Origin: Paraburkholderia agricolaris
GTDB lineage: Bacteria; Pseudomonadota; Gammaproteobacteria; Burkholderiales; Burkholderiaceae
NCBI RefSeq assembly: GCF_009455635.1
Contig: NZ_QPER01000001.1
Location: 2,852,001-2,916,000, forward strand
Direction of reading: 5' to 3'
Length of the DNA stretch: 64,000 bases
The notes under the pieces are model-generated. The model saw only the letters and a list, made by a program, of their open reading frames with translations. It ran no database searches and was not told the DNA's origin. Positions 28,527-37,923 of the stretch are shown one piece after another. Positions within the stretch are counted from its first letter, which is position 1. Each line of letters begins with the position of its first letter. The position numbers and the translations under genes are program-made.

Positions 28527-30341
28527 CTAGTTGACCAGTTGCGCGACGCCGCACGTCAGCGACATGTTGTGGACTGTGGCGGTGCCGACTTGTGCGCCCA
28601 ACAACGCAAGCGTTGGGACGAGGATGTTGTCGAGGCTCGAAAGAATAGGGGTAAGCGCGGTCGCGAGGGCCGTCGCAAGACCGGAGACAATCGGTTGAAG
28701 CAATTGGGAGAGGTCGATCGCTGCAACGCCGACCTGAAGTGCGCCGGGCTTTGCCAACGCCGTGAGTAGCTGGCCAGTGAAGGTTCCCAATCCAGTACCA
28801 AGCTGGTTCGAATTAACCGTCTGGGTAGAGTCAAAGCTTCCGGTAGAACCGTTAAACGGTGGCAAGGTCTGAGCACCGGGCCCGAATGTCAGTGGTCCAA
28901 TACCGTTGAGAGCCACATTCGCTACCGGGATGTTGACTCCTAGCACAACGGCATTTACCGATGCCACGTTAATGGTGCCCCCGCACGTTGAATTTGCGCC
29001 GAGGCACACCGTTGCAACACTCGGCGTAACCTGGATTACCGCATTGGTGGCGGCCTTCGTGCTTTCACAGTCCACCGAGACCAGATCGGCGACGCCTTTG
29101 CCGACCGTCGCCGACACTACGAGCGGCGTATTCAGTGCGGCGACGGTAACGGACAGGCCCGGAATTCCAATGGACAATGTCGGGAATATCGCCGGTAGCA
29201 AGTTCACGCTCAAGTTGACTACCGCCGTGCGCGCCTCCGTGCGCCACGGTGCATTGGCGGCCGTCCCCACAGTGCCGCCCTCGCCTACCGCCAGCACCGG
29301 TGGGTTGATGACCTGCAAGGAAATCCCGGCCGCCCCGAGCAGCCCTGCCGTTACGTTGATCACAGGTGCCTTGCCGGTCGTTGGGTCCGGACGCTGCGCG
29401 ATCTGCGCGGCGACCATTACCGCATCGAATGCATTGATCGTGGCGGTCGTCGCGGCATTCGGATTGGCCAGCCCAAGCGCAAGCAAGCCAGGCGCCGAGG
29501 GACCGTTATCCCCAACCGTGATGTTCTGACCACCAGGAACGGCAACGGCCAACGTCTGCAAAATCGCCGCGTTGACGGTGTCTCCGCCCGCCTGTAACGC
29601 GTTGACCATCGCGACCATCAACTGCTGATAAGTCACCGTAGTAGCGAGCAAGCCTTGCATCGTCGACGCGCCTAGCGCCGCCATCAAATCGCCCAGCTTG
29701 ATATGCGCGGTCGCCAGGCTCTGCGTGTCACCCACGCTGAGCGACACGCTGGTATTCAGCAACCCACCAAGGATCGCGTTCAGTAGCGCCGATTGCTGCG
29801 TATTGATCGTCGCGATGCCGGTGCCAAGCGAAAACGCATCGATGTTGGACGCAAGCGCGGTGGCGGTCGCCTGCACGGTGCGCGACGGCCCGAGGAAGAA
29901 ATAAGGTACGACCTGCGTCGCCTGCACCTGCACCGCATTGAGCGGGTTGCCCGTCGTGCCGAAGTAGCTACTGGTAGTCGTATCCCAGCGTCCGCAGGTC
30001 GTGCTGAGGGTGGTGCCGGTGCCGTTGGCGGTGAAACCGTTGGACGTGGCATTCTGCTGCGCGGCCATGGTCGCCGTCGTGCAGCCGCCAGACGTGCTGA
30101 TAACCTGGACCGCCGCCATCGCCGCCAGATCCGCAGTGCGCTGCAACTGCCTGCGCACGAAATACACATTGCCAATGTCGATCGCGCCGAGCGCCGCTAT
30201 CGCGATGCTCAGCCAGATCACCGCCAGAACCGCGATCGCGCCATGCTGGCGGCGTGCGCCGGGCATCGGCGCGCCGCCGCGCCGCGCGCGAAGCAAGCGC
30301 GGATGGCGGGCGGCCACGGTAAAGGTCGAAGAATTGCTCAT
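28527..30341 (-). CDS. tadG: Pilus-assembly protein TadG-like
   Basis: 604 residues. After a basic leader, one hydrophobic helix (AIAVLAVIWLSIAIAALGAIDIGN, about 37-60) anchors it in the inner membrane, followed by FVRRQLQRTADLAAMAAVQV, the TadG-like N-terminal signature. The rest is a large Ala/Thr/Val-rich periplasmic region with few charged residues. TadG members are minor pseudopilin-like or assembly factors of Flp pili. It lacks a clear von Willebrand domain, which longer TadG proteins have. Start ATG at 30341, 1 bp after the preceding stop; the frame is open to 30383 but overlaps that gene. Confidence 0.82.
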   Translation of the reverse strand: MSNSSTFTVAARHPRLLRARRGGAPMPGARRQHGAIAVLAVIWLSIAIAALGAIDIGNVYFVRRQLQRTADLAAMAAVQVISTSGGCTTATMAAQQNATSNGFTANGTGTTLSTTCGRWDTTTSSYFGTTGNPLNAVQVQATQVVPYFFLGPSRTVQATATALASNIDAFSLGTGIATINTQQSALLNAILGGLLNTSVSLSVGDTQSLATAHIKLGDLMAALGASTMQGLLATTVTYQQLMVAMVNALQAGGDTVNAAILQTLAVAVPGGQNITVGDNGPSAPGLLALGLANPNAATTATINAFDAVMVAAQIAQRPDPTTGKAPVINVTAGLLGAAGISLQVINPPVLAVGEGGTVGTAANAPWRTEARTAVVNLSVNLLPAIFPTLSIGIPGLSVTVAALNTPLVVSATVGKGVADLVSVDCESTKAATNAVIQVTPSVATVCLGANSTCGGTINVASVNAVVLGVNIPVANVALNGIGPLTFGPGAQTLPPFNGSTGSFDSTQTVNSNQLGTGLGTFTGQLLTALAKPGALQVGVAAIDLSQLLQPIVSGLATALATALTPILSSLDNILVPTLALLGAQVGTATVHNMSLTCGVAQLVN

Positions 30342-30342
30342 G

Positions 30343-30726
30343 TCAGTTCGTACCGCCGCCAGGGCCGCTGCCACCGGTCGCACTCATCGCGCCACCGGCA
30401 CCACCGCTGCCACCGCTGCCGGAATTCAACGCGGAACCGTAAAGATCGGGAATCTTGCTCTTGAACGATTCCATGTAGCGGCGATAGGCGAGCCCGGCTT
30501 CGGCCCCCAGCATAGGCAGCGCCTGTGCAGCCGCCGTGTTGCTGCTTTGCAGGTCGAGCCAGGCGCGGGTCGAGTGACCCACCTCGCTTACGCGGACCGG
30601 TGGTGTGGCCTCAACCGGCTGAGCGGTGTCGTTCGTCTGCGCAACCGCAGGAGCAGCCATTCCCATTGCCATGCCGAAGCACAGCATCGCCGCTGCCCAG
30701 CTCCGCTTCGTTGTTCCGCTATTCAT
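30343..30726 (-). CDS. DUF3613 exported protein
   Basis: 127 residues: signal peptide (ending near APAVAQ), then a short helical domain (TRAWLDLQSSNTAAAQALPM ... YRRYMESFKSKIPDLYG) typical of DUF3613, then a Gly/Ser-rich tail. DUF3613 genes are found inside tad loci; function unknown. ATG at 30726 follows GGGGAG and is preferred over the start at 30756. It sits between tadD and tadG. Confidence 0.78.
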   Translation of the reverse strand: MNSGTTKRSWAAAMLCFGMAMGMAAPAVAQTNDTAQPVEATPPVRVSEVGHSTRAWLDLQSSNTAAAQALPMLGAEAGLAYRRYMESFKSKIPDLYGSALNSGSGGSGGAGGAMSATGGSGPGGGTN

Positions 30727-30774
30727 CTCAACTCCCCTGATTACCTGATCGGTCACGCCACGCTCATCGCGCGT

Positions 30775-31662
30775 TCACTGCGCGAAGCGCTGCAAGACGC
30801 GCGGTGCCGGCTCGATACCCTGCGCGCTCGCGACCGTGCCGGTGCTGACGACTGCCCCCGTCTGCCCGACCTGTTGTTGTGGTTGTATCTGCGACCCGCG
30901 AGACAGCGCGCGCCCCGCCGCGGCCACTTTCGCCGCATCACTGCGAATCGCCGCACGCACGTCAGGCGTGAACTTCTGCTGATTCATCACCGCCAGTGCC
31001 TGAGCCTGGTCGCCACTGGCGAGCAGATAAAGCACCATGTTGCTGACGATCTTCGGATTGTTCTGATCGAGCTCGGCTGCCTTCATGAGCGGCACGCGCG
31101 CGCCGTTCACGTCGCCATCGCGCAATCGCGCATAACCGAGATCCGACAGCGTTACCGCGTCGGTCGGCGCGAGTTGCACCGCCTGCTGCAATTCCTGCGC
31201 CGCGTGCGCAAAGTCACCGGCCGCACCGGCGATCAAACCGCGTCCGCGATAGCCGCGCGCGGCGAGCGGCGTCTTCAGCAGTTGGCCGTAAGCAGTCCCG
31301 GCAGCGTCAGGCTGATCGGTCATGCGCAATGCGTCGGCGCGGAGCAAAATCGTGTCGGGGCTGACGCCGTACTGCTTTTCGTACGCGTCGATATGCGCAA
31401 GCGAAGCGAAATAAAGCCCCTGCGACTGCATCTGGTCGATCAGGCCAAGGTACATGCCGGGCGTGTCCGGCGCGGGATCCCGATTGGCCTGCTGGGCCAT
31501 CGCCGCACGCTCGGCCTGCGCGCCAACACCATAGCCCATCACGTCTTTGGACGCGCACGCGCCGAGCAGGGACAACATGGCCAGCGCCGCAGCGCAGCGT
31601 GTGGCGCGTCGCGCGGTCCGTGTGGAATACACCGGGAATTCGAACGGTAGACAGTGAGCCAT
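30775..31662 (-). CDS. tadD: TadD-like TPR lipoprotein
   Basis: 295 residues. Basic leader and lipobox LLGAC with Cys36, so an outer-membrane lipoprotein is likely. Tetratricopeptide repeats cover about 100-240 (ALRMTDQPDAAGTAYGQLL; AAQELQQAVQLAPTDAVTL; LDQNNPKIVSNMVLYLL). TadD-type lipoproteins help the RcpA secretin assemble. ATG at 31662 has AAGGA upstream; the longer frame to 31734 overlaps tadC. Confidence 0.85.
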   Translation of the reverse strand: MAHCLPFEFPVYSTRTARRATRCAAALAMLSLLGACASKDVMGYGVGAQAERAAMAQQANRDPAPDTPGMYLGLIDQMQSQGLYFASLAHIDAYEKQYGVSPDTILLRADALRMTDQPDAAGTAYGQLLKTPLAARGYRGRGLIAGAAGDFAHAAQELQQAVQLAPTDAVTLSDLGYARLRDGDVNGARVPLMKAAELDQNNPKIVSNMVLYLLASGDQAQALAVMNQQKFTPDVRAAIRSDAAKVAAAGRALSRGSQIQPQQQVGQTGAVVSTGTVASAQGIEPAPRVLQRFAQ

Positions 31663-31672
31663 TGCAAAATCC

Positions 31673-32683
31673 TTACCGATGCATCGAGAGCAGTGAATGC
31701 TGAACAGCCAGCACGCCCGGGCCGGCTGTGACAATCATCAGCGCGGGTAGCAGCGTGACAATCATCACGCCGGTCATCTTCACGGCGAGGCGGCCAATGC
31801 GTTCGCGCAGCATTGCCCGGCGCGTTTCACGCAGACGGTCACCGAACTGCTTGAGCGGTTCCTGCACGGCGCCACCGTGCCGATCGACCTGCACGAGCAG
31901 GCGCACGACCGCGCGCAAATCTTCGTTGTCGTAACTGGAAGCGAGCCGGTTCAGCGACTGCTCGCGAGTACGACCGGTCGCAAACTGACGCTGTGCGATT
32001 TCCAGTTCGCTCGACAGCACCGGCAGCATCGAGCGGAAATCGTTGACCATCACCTGCAAGCTCTGATCGAGCGACAAACCCACGCCCTGCAGCAGGCGCA
32101 ACAGATCGACCAGCAATGGCAATTCGTCGACCACGCCGGCGCGGCGCTTGCTGGCACGCCGCCTGAGTAGGATCTTCGGCAGCATGAAGCCCACGACGAC
32201 CGAGATGATCACCAGCACGACGAGGCGCGAGCCATCCAGATAATCGTGCCCCAGGGTGCCGGCCAGCGCAGGCAGCGCCAGCGCGCCCACGAGCCGCGCC
32301 ACCAGAAAGAGGCCACGCGTGCGCGTATCGATGAATCCGCATTGTTCAAGCAGCCGGCGGTCTTCTTCGGCAACGATCTGTCGGCCGAATGGTGTGTCGA
32401 GCCAGCGAATCCCGGTGTGCGCAAAGCGCTCGAGCAAGCCTTTGAAACCCTTTGGCTGCACGTTGTGCCGGACAACTTTGTCGCCCTGAACACCCTCAGC
32501 ACCGCGTGCAGCCACCGAGGCAGCCGCCGCTGCAGTCTGCAACGCGCGTTCGTCGAGCGCGTGCCTTAGCATTCGTTCACTGCGCCGTACGGCGGCCACG
32601 CGCGCCAGCACCAGCGCCGCAAGCAACAGCAGCGCGAACGCGGCAAGCGCCAGCGCGAGAGCGATGAGTTGATGGGCTTGCAT
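31673..32683 (-). CDS. tadC: Pilus-assembly inner-membrane protein TadC
   Basis: 336 residues, type II secretion F-domain protein. The N-terminal helix (about 5-30) is followed by a cytoplasmic region, paired helices near 130-170, the F-domain VVDELPLLVDLLRLLQGVGLS and a final helix pair. It forms the platform with TadB on which the TadA motor works. Start ATG at 32683, 2 bp after the tadB stop; the longer frame (to 33445) lies inside tadB. Confidence 0.88.
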   Translation of the reverse strand: MQAHQLIALALALAAFALLLLAALVLARVAAVRRSERMLRHALDERALQTAAAAASVAARGAEGVQGDKVVRHNVQPKGFKGLLERFAHTGIRWLDTPFGRQIVAEEDRRLLEQCGFIDTRTRGLFLVARLVGALALPALAGTLGHDYLDGSRLVVLVIISVVVGFMLPKILLRRRASKRRAGVVDELPLLVDLLRLLQGVGLSLDQSLQVMVNDFRSMLPVLSSELEIAQRQFATGRTREQSLNRLASSYDNEDLRAVVRLLVQVDRHGGAVQEPLKQFGDRLRETRRAMLRERIGRLAVKMTGVMIVTLLPALMIVTAGPGVLAVQHSLLSMHR

Positions 32684-32685
32684 CG

Positions 32686-33705
32686 TCACGTCCTCAGCCT
32701 CGCGAGGCGATACAACATATAGGCGCCGACCATCTGCAAGCCGAACGCCAGATAGACCAGTAGCCGCCCGGTTGGGTCGAACCACATCGAGGCGAAATAA
32801 CTCGGATTGGAGAGAATCAGAAAACCGCCAATGCCGATCGGCAGCATCGCCAGCACCCACGACGACAGCCGCGTTTCCGCCGACATCGCCACGAGTTCGC
32901 GCTCGGCCTGTTCGAGATCGCGCATGAACGAGGCCATGCGGTCGAGCATCACGTCGGCACGACCGCCGTATTTGACCGACAGCCGCAGCACCGCACCAAC
33001 CAGTTCGAGCTCGCGCACGCCATAGATCACCGCGACCTGCGAAAGCGCACGATCGATTTCGACGCCGGTGCGCAGCATTCGCGACACGTAGTCCAGGCAT
33101 TCGCGCAGCGGCGCTTCGGTGCTTTGCAATGCCGCCTGAAACGCGGCGGGTACGCTGTTGCCGAGCGTAATCAGACGCACGATGCCGTCGAGGAACAGCG
33201 GCAGTTGCCGCACGATCAGTTGACGGCGCTTGTTCGCGCGCACCGACAGCAGAAAATAAATGAACATCACGCACGCAATCAGCGTCGCGCCGACGGCCAG
33301 CAAACCACCCACCAACGCCGCCCAGGTACACAGCAACAACACGATCGCGCAAGTGATCACGACCGGCCCCTTGGACTGGGCAACGCCCGCGCGAGCCATC
33401 GCGTGTTGCAACATGAAGCGAACCCGCGCCTGCAGGTAGCGCCACTGCGCGAGCCAGTCCGCATCGGCCGGCAGAGCTTGAGGTGCGATCGCGACAGGCG
33501 CAGAGCCGGCGCGCGCAGCCGCAGCGCGCGGATTGCCCGCCGCCCCGCTCGCGAGGCCACCCGGCATCGCCACCGCCATACGGCTATCGATATAGCGTTC
33601 AGTGCTCATCTGGTCTTTGCGTTGCGTGCCACGCTGCCACAACAGCAACGCGAGCGCCGCGCACAGCAGCGCAAGCGCCGCGAAGACCAGTACCGCGCTA
33701 GACAT
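32686..33705 (-). CDS. tadB: Pilus-assembly inner-membrane protein TadB
   Basis: 339 residues, F-domain platform protein. N-terminal helix MSSAVLVFAALALLC, paired helices near 130-185, F-domain RQLPLFLDGIVRLITLGNSVP and C-terminal helices. ATG at 33705 overlaps the tadA stop by 8 bp; the longer open frame to 33813 reads through tadA's Gly-rich tail region in another frame and is not used. Confidence 0.88.
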   Translation of the reverse strand: MSSAVLVFAALALLCAALALLLWQRGTQRKDQMSTERYIDSRMAVAMPGGLASGAAGNPRAAAARAGSAPVAIAPQALPADADWLAQWRYLQARVRFMLQHAMARAGVAQSKGPVVITCAIVLLLCTWAALVGGLLAVGATLIACVMFIYFLLSVRANKRRQLIVRQLPLFLDGIVRLITLGNSVPAAFQAALQSTEAPLRECLDYVSRMLRTGVEIDRALSQVAVIYGVRELELVGAVLRLSVKYGGRADVMLDRMASFMRDLEQAERELVAMSAETRLSSWVLAMLPIGIGGFLILSNPSYFASMWFDPTGRLLVYLAFGLQMVGAYMLYRLARLRT

Positions 33706-35101
33706 TGAAGCCTCCGCCGAAACCACCGCTGCCACCGCCGAAGCCACCACCGCCGAAACCGCCGCCACTGCTGCCAAAGCCCGCGTTGCCGAAGCCGTTC
33801 TGCGCTTCGCCACCGCTCAACGCCTGACGGAAACGCGTCAGCTTCGGCGAGTGCGGATGGATGCCGAGCGAAACCCAGTTATCGAGTTCTTCGCCTTCCG
33901 CGGTTGCGATCGCCTCGTAGCGATACAGCTCCTGAGTCGCGATGATGTTGTCCGACAGACCCGTGACTTCGGTGATCGACAGAATCCGTCGGCGCCCGTT
34001 GGAAAGCCGTCCGATCTGCACGATGAAATCGATCGCGTTCGCGATCTGCCGGCGCAGGCTCGACTCCGTACCCTGGAACCCCGCGAAACCCGCCAGCATT
34101 TCGAGGCGGTACAGACATTCGCGCGGCGAGCTGGCGTGCACGGTGCCCATCGAGCCGTCGTGGCCGGTGTTCATCGCCTGCAGCATTTCGAGCACCTCGC
34201 CGCCGCGCACTTCGCCGACGATGATGCGGTCCGGCCGCATCCGCAAGGTATTGCGCAGCAGGTCCCGAATCGTCACGACGCCCGCGCCGTCAAAACCGCC
34301 CGGTCGGCTTTCGAGCCGCACCACGTGCGGGTGGTTCAGCGACAGTTCGGCCGTGTCTTCGATCGTCACGACCCGTTCCGGCTCGGGGATGTGAAACGCC
34401 AGCGCATTGAGCAGCGACGTCTTGCCCGAGCTCGTGCCGCCGGACACCAGGATGTTGCAGCGCGCGGCGACCGCCGCATCGAGCAGCGCGCCGATTTCCG
34501 GGTTGTAGGTACCGTTCGCGAGCAGATCCTCGGGACGCATCGGATCTTTGCGGAATTTACGGATCGAGACGATCGGCCCGTCGATCGACAGCGGTTCGAT
34601 CACCACATTCACCCGCCCACCGTTCGGCAAGCGTGCGTCGACCATCGGGTTCGATTCGTCCAGGCGCCGTCCGATCGGCGCGAGAATGCGCCGCACGATC
34701 CGCAACAAATGCGCGTTGTCGGCAAAGCGCACCTGAATCCTGGTCAGGATGCCGTGCCGCGACACGTACACGTCGTTGTAGCCGTTGATCAGAATATCTT
34801 CGACAGCCGGATCGGCGAGCAGATCCTCGATCGGCCCGAAGCCTGCCAGTTCCTTGGTCAGCGCCTCGGCAATCAACCTGACTTCGCTCTCGTTGATCGG
34901 TATCCGGCGCAGCCGCACGAAACTGTCCATCTCCAGATCGACGAACTGGTTGATGGCGTTGCGCGACCAGCGGCCGAATTCGGAGCCGAGTTCCTCGATC
35001 CGCGTGAGCAGATGTTCGTGCGCCGCGTTCTTGATGTCCTGGAACTGCTGGCTATGCGCGAACGAAGGCGCGTCGTCGGCAAATTCGATTTCTTTTGCCA
35101 T
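33698..35101 (-). CDS. tadA: Flp pilus motor ATPase TadA (CpaF)
   Basis: 467 residues, secretion ATPase that drives pilin assembly. Walker A GGTSSGKT (221-228), Asp box VVTIEDTAEL (244-253), Walker B DRIIVGEVRGGE (291-302), and the His box with HDGSMGTVHA (314-323). An N-terminal helical domain precedes the core. The last 40 residues are a Gly/Phe-rich low-complexity tail (GFGSSGGGFGGGGFGGG), not a normal part of CpaF. The gene overlaps tadB. Confidence 0.93.
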   Translation of the reverse strand: MAKEIEFADDAPSFAHSQQFQDIKNAAHEHLLTRIEELGSEFGRWSRNAINQFVDLEMDSFVRLRRIPINESEVRLIAEALTKELAGFGPIEDLLADPAVEDILINGYNDVYVSRHGILTRIQVRFADNAHLLRIVRRILAPIGRRLDESNPMVDARLPNGGRVNVVIEPLSIDGPIVSIRKFRKDPMRPEDLLANGTYNPEIGALLDAAVAARCNILVSGGTSSGKTSLLNALAFHIPEPERVVTIEDTAELSLNHPHVVRLESRPGGFDGAGVVTIRDLLRNTLRMRPDRIIVGEVRGGEVLEMLQAMNTGHDGSMGTVHASSPRECLYRLEMLAGFAGFQGTESSLRRQIANAIDFIVQIGRLSNGRRRILSITEVTGLSDNIIATQELYRYEAIATAEGEELDNWVSLGIHPHSPKLTRFRQALSGGEAQNGFGNAGFGSSGGGFGGGGFGGGSGGFGGGFNV

Positions 35102-35104
35102 CGT

Positions 35105-36346
35105 CTATGACCGCTTGTAAGTGGTTGGAATGAAGCGCTTGAGCGCGCCGAGCGCGGATTTGCTGCCTGTTTGCGAGGCTGCGCGCGCCGCGCCGCCGAG
35201 TCGTTCGATCAAGGGTTCGAGCGCCCGCACGTAGGGGTCGCGCGCGGCGGCATCGGCAAGCAGATGTCCCTGATTGACCGCCTGCCCGAGTGTGATGCGC
35301 CGCTCCGGCAAACTGGCCAGCAACGGAATTTCCAGCCGCTGCGCAATCTGTGCGGCGGCCAGCCCAAGGTCGGCGTCGAACTTGTTGACGATCAGTTGCA
35401 CATTCGCCGTGTCCACCCCCTCCTCGCGCAACGCGTCGAGCACGCCGACCGCCGATACGATCGAGGCAACACCCTGATCGCACAACAACCAGGTTTCGTC
35501 GGCGGCCTGCACGACGTGAGCGATGAACTCGCTATTGGTGAAGCCGCCGAGATCGACGATCTGTTGATCGAAGAATGCGCGCAGCCGGTTCAGCAGACCG
35601 ATCGACGACGAGTACGAGACCTCGCGCATATCGGCGAGATTGGGTGGCAGCGTGGTGAGCGCGAGACCGCTCGAATGATGCGACAGCGCGGTATGCACGA
35701 AGGTCTGATCGAAGCGGCGCAGATTGCGCACGGCTTCGACGAAGTTGAATTCGCTGCGCGTGTTCAGAAGCAACGAGCCGTCGCCGGCCGGCAAGCCGAG
35801 ATCAAGCAACGCGGCCTGCCGTCCTTGCGCGACGTCGCGCCGTTGCAACATCACCGCCAGGTTCGCGGCCAGCGTGCTTACCCCCATGCCGATGCGCGCG
35901 CCCAGCAACGCGGTGACGCGACCATGGCGGCTGACTGGTTCAACGAGGTTGTCCAGTACCTGGCGTGTGATCCGTAACGCGTCTTCGGCGGGTGCGGATA
36001 CGTCGATGAAATCGCGCACGCCGGCACGCAGCGCGGCCAACGCGCTTTCAGGCTCGGCGAGCGATCCGAGCGCGACGATCTGCATGCCGGGATAAGCTGC
36101 GCGCACCGCACTCGCCGCAGCACTCGCCGCGGCGGCACGGCCACCGGAAAAATCGACGAACACCAGCGACGGATTCAACGCCGCGATGCGCTGCATCAGC
36201 ATCGAGGGATCCAGTGTGGCCGCTTCGACCACGCCAGCGCCCACCAACGTATCGGCGAGCCAATGCACGTGCGCGTCGGCTAGCGACGCGAACACGAAAT
36301 AGTCGGTGACCGCCCTTTCAGTCAATGAATGCGTTCTCGCGTTCAT
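35105..36346 (-). CDS. tadZ: TadZ/CpaE-like localisation protein
   Basis: 413 residues. N-terminal receiver-like domain (about 10-130) without a clear phospho-acceptor, then a ParA/MinD-like ATPase domain. Its nucleotide loop reads GARIGMGVSTLAANLA, which lacks the signature lysines of MinD (KGGxGKT), so ATP hydrolysis may be weak or lost. TadZ proteins place the pilus machine in the cell. The start at 36346 is favoured because AAAAGG lies 9 bases upstream; ATG 36355 is three codons earlier. It precedes tadA by 3 bp. Confidence 0.85.
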   Translation of the reverse strand: MNARTHSLTERAVTDYFVFASLADAHVHWLADTLVGAGVVEAATLDPSMLMQRIAALNPSLVFVDFSGGRAAAASAAASAVRAAYPGMQIVALGSLAEPESALAALRAGVRDFIDVSAPAEDALRITRQVLDNLVEPVSRHGRVTALLGARIGMGVSTLAANLAVMLQRRDVAQGRQAALLDLGLPAGDGSLLLNTRSEFNFVEAVRNLRRFDQTFVHTALSHHSSGLALTTLPPNLADMREVSYSSSIGLLNRLRAFFDQQIVDLGGFTNSEFIAHVVQAADETWLLCDQGVASIVSAVGVLDALREEGVDTANVQLIVNKFDADLGLAAAQIAQRLEIPLLASLPERRITLGQAVNQGHLLADAAARDPYVRALEPLIERLGGAARAASQTGSKSALGALKRFIPTTYKRS

Positions 36347-36478
36347 GTTGGACATCCTTTTGCGGCATCGGCTGCCAAGCCGCCGCGTCGTACTGCCTGC
36401 CAGCCGGCCTACGCGGTTCGCGTGCCTGCTGACTCACTGCTCCACCGATCCGGCGCGCCGTTTGGGCGCCCGCCGGCT

Positions 36479-37882
36479 TCACTTCGAAAATCCCGGCACC
36501 GCATCATGCGCCGCCGCCACACCACCGATCAGCGAACGCCACACCGGGGCATTACGCTGCTCGGACTGCTCGCCCGGCGTCGTCGGCAAGGCCGCACCCT
36601 TCGCGAACGGCGACACCAGATGCGGCGTCACGATGATCACCAGTTCCTTCTCGTTCTGCTGGTAATTCAGTTGCTTGAAGAAGGTGCCGATCACCGGCAG
36701 ATCGCCGAGCAAAGGCACCTTCGCGACATTCGACGCGGTTTCGCGGTCGATCAGGCCGCCGATCACGAAACTCTCGCCGTCGCCGAGTTCGACCGTGGTG
36801 TCGGCACGGCGCGTTGTGAACGCGGGCACCGACACGCCGCTAATCGTCACGGCATTGGAGAAATCGAGTTGGCTCGCCTCCGGCGCTACCTTCAACGCAA
36901 TGCGTTGCGGACTCAATACGGTCGGCGTCAGCGTGAGCCCGACCCCATAGGGCTTGAATTCGATCGAGGTCGAACCGAGTGCCTGCGGCACCGGAATCGG
37001 TATCTCGCCACCGGCAAGGAAACTCGCGCTCTGCCCGGATAAGGCCACGAGTGTCGGCTCGGCCAGCACGCGCGCAAGGTTGTTGCTCTCCAGCAGGCTC
37101 AGGTTCGCGAACAGTCCATGCGTGGCTGAGTTGAAAACCAGGTTGAACGCCGACGAAATCGGCGTCGAACTCGTCATTTGCGGCGCCTGCCCTGCGGTTG
37201 CCGAAAGCGAGTTGAGCGCCGACGGTGCAAACGAGCCGAACGTAAAGCCGTTGTTCTGCTTGAAGAAGTTAAAACCCACCTCTTTGAGCACCGAGCGGCT
37301 GAACTCGACCACCCGCACATCGACCTGCACCACCGCGCGGCTCGCCACCGACGAGGTGTCGAACACCGCACCGTCCTTGCCGAGCGAACCTTCCGCAGCG
37401 ACCACGGCGCGCTGGTGCGCCTCCATCGTCGCGGCCGAGCCCGAGACCACCGCCGTGCTGCCGAGCACCTTGACGGCCGGCGTATCGGGCCCAAGCAGCG
37501 AGGCCGCGGCCGGCGTGATGACGTTGACCGTATAGGTCAGCGGCGCTTCGCGATCACTGGTCCACAACATCAGGTTGGTCGTGCCCGCTGCTTTGCCAAC
37601 CAGCAGCACGCCGCCACGCTTGTCACCCTTGATAATCAGCACGTCGGCCACCGCAGGGTCACCGATCGCGACACGCTTCAACGTACGGCCGGGTGCGAGC
37701 GACTGCTGCGCGCCGACCTTCAGGTCGATGGTCTGCGAGTACGCAGCTTGCGCCGCGTCGGACATCTGTGACGATTGCCCCCGCTGCACCACCGGACCCG
37801 CCGCATCAGTCGCAGCCGATAGGCCGAGCAAGGCCAACCCGAGCCACGCCGCTTTTCCGAAAACAAAATTCCGTTCTGTCAT
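36479..37882 (-). CDS. rcpA: Outer-membrane secretin RcpA (CpaC)
   Basis: 467 residues. Signal peptide, an N-terminal pilus/secretin domain (about 50-130, LAPGRTLKRVAIGDPAVADVL), a BON-like stretch and the secretin core (about 215-440: GGEIPIPVPQ, GVGLTLTPTVLSP, LGDGESFVIGGLIDRE and PLLGDLPVIGTFF). It forms the gated outer-membrane pore for the Flp pilus. It is 123 bp before tadZ and 41 bp after rcpC. Confidence 0.92.
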   Translation of the reverse strand: MTERNFVFGKAAWLGLALLGLSAATDAAGPVVQRGQSSQMSDAAQAAYSQTIDLKVGAQQSLAPGRTLKRVAIGDPAVADVLIIKGDKRGGVLLVGKAAGTTNLMLWTSDREAPLTYTVNVITPAAASLLGPDTPAVKVLGSTAVVSGSAATMEAHQRAVVAAEGSLGKDGAVFDTSSVASRAVVQVDVRVVEFSRSVLKEVGFNFFKQNNGFTFGSFAPSALNSLSATAGQAPQMTSSTPISSAFNLVFNSATHGLFANLSLLESNNLARVLAEPTLVALSGQSASFLAGGEIPIPVPQALGSTSIEFKPYGVGLTLTPTVLSPQRIALKVAPEASQLDFSNAVTISGVSVPAFTTRRADTTVELGDGESFVIGGLIDRETASNVAKVPLLGDLPVIGTFFKQLNYQQNEKELVIIVTPHLVSPFAKGAALPTTPGEQSEQRNAPVWRSLIGGVAAAHDAVPGFSK

Positions 37883-37923
37883 GTAGTTTTGGACGCGTCC
37901 GGCCGCCCGCTCCCTGAAACTGC

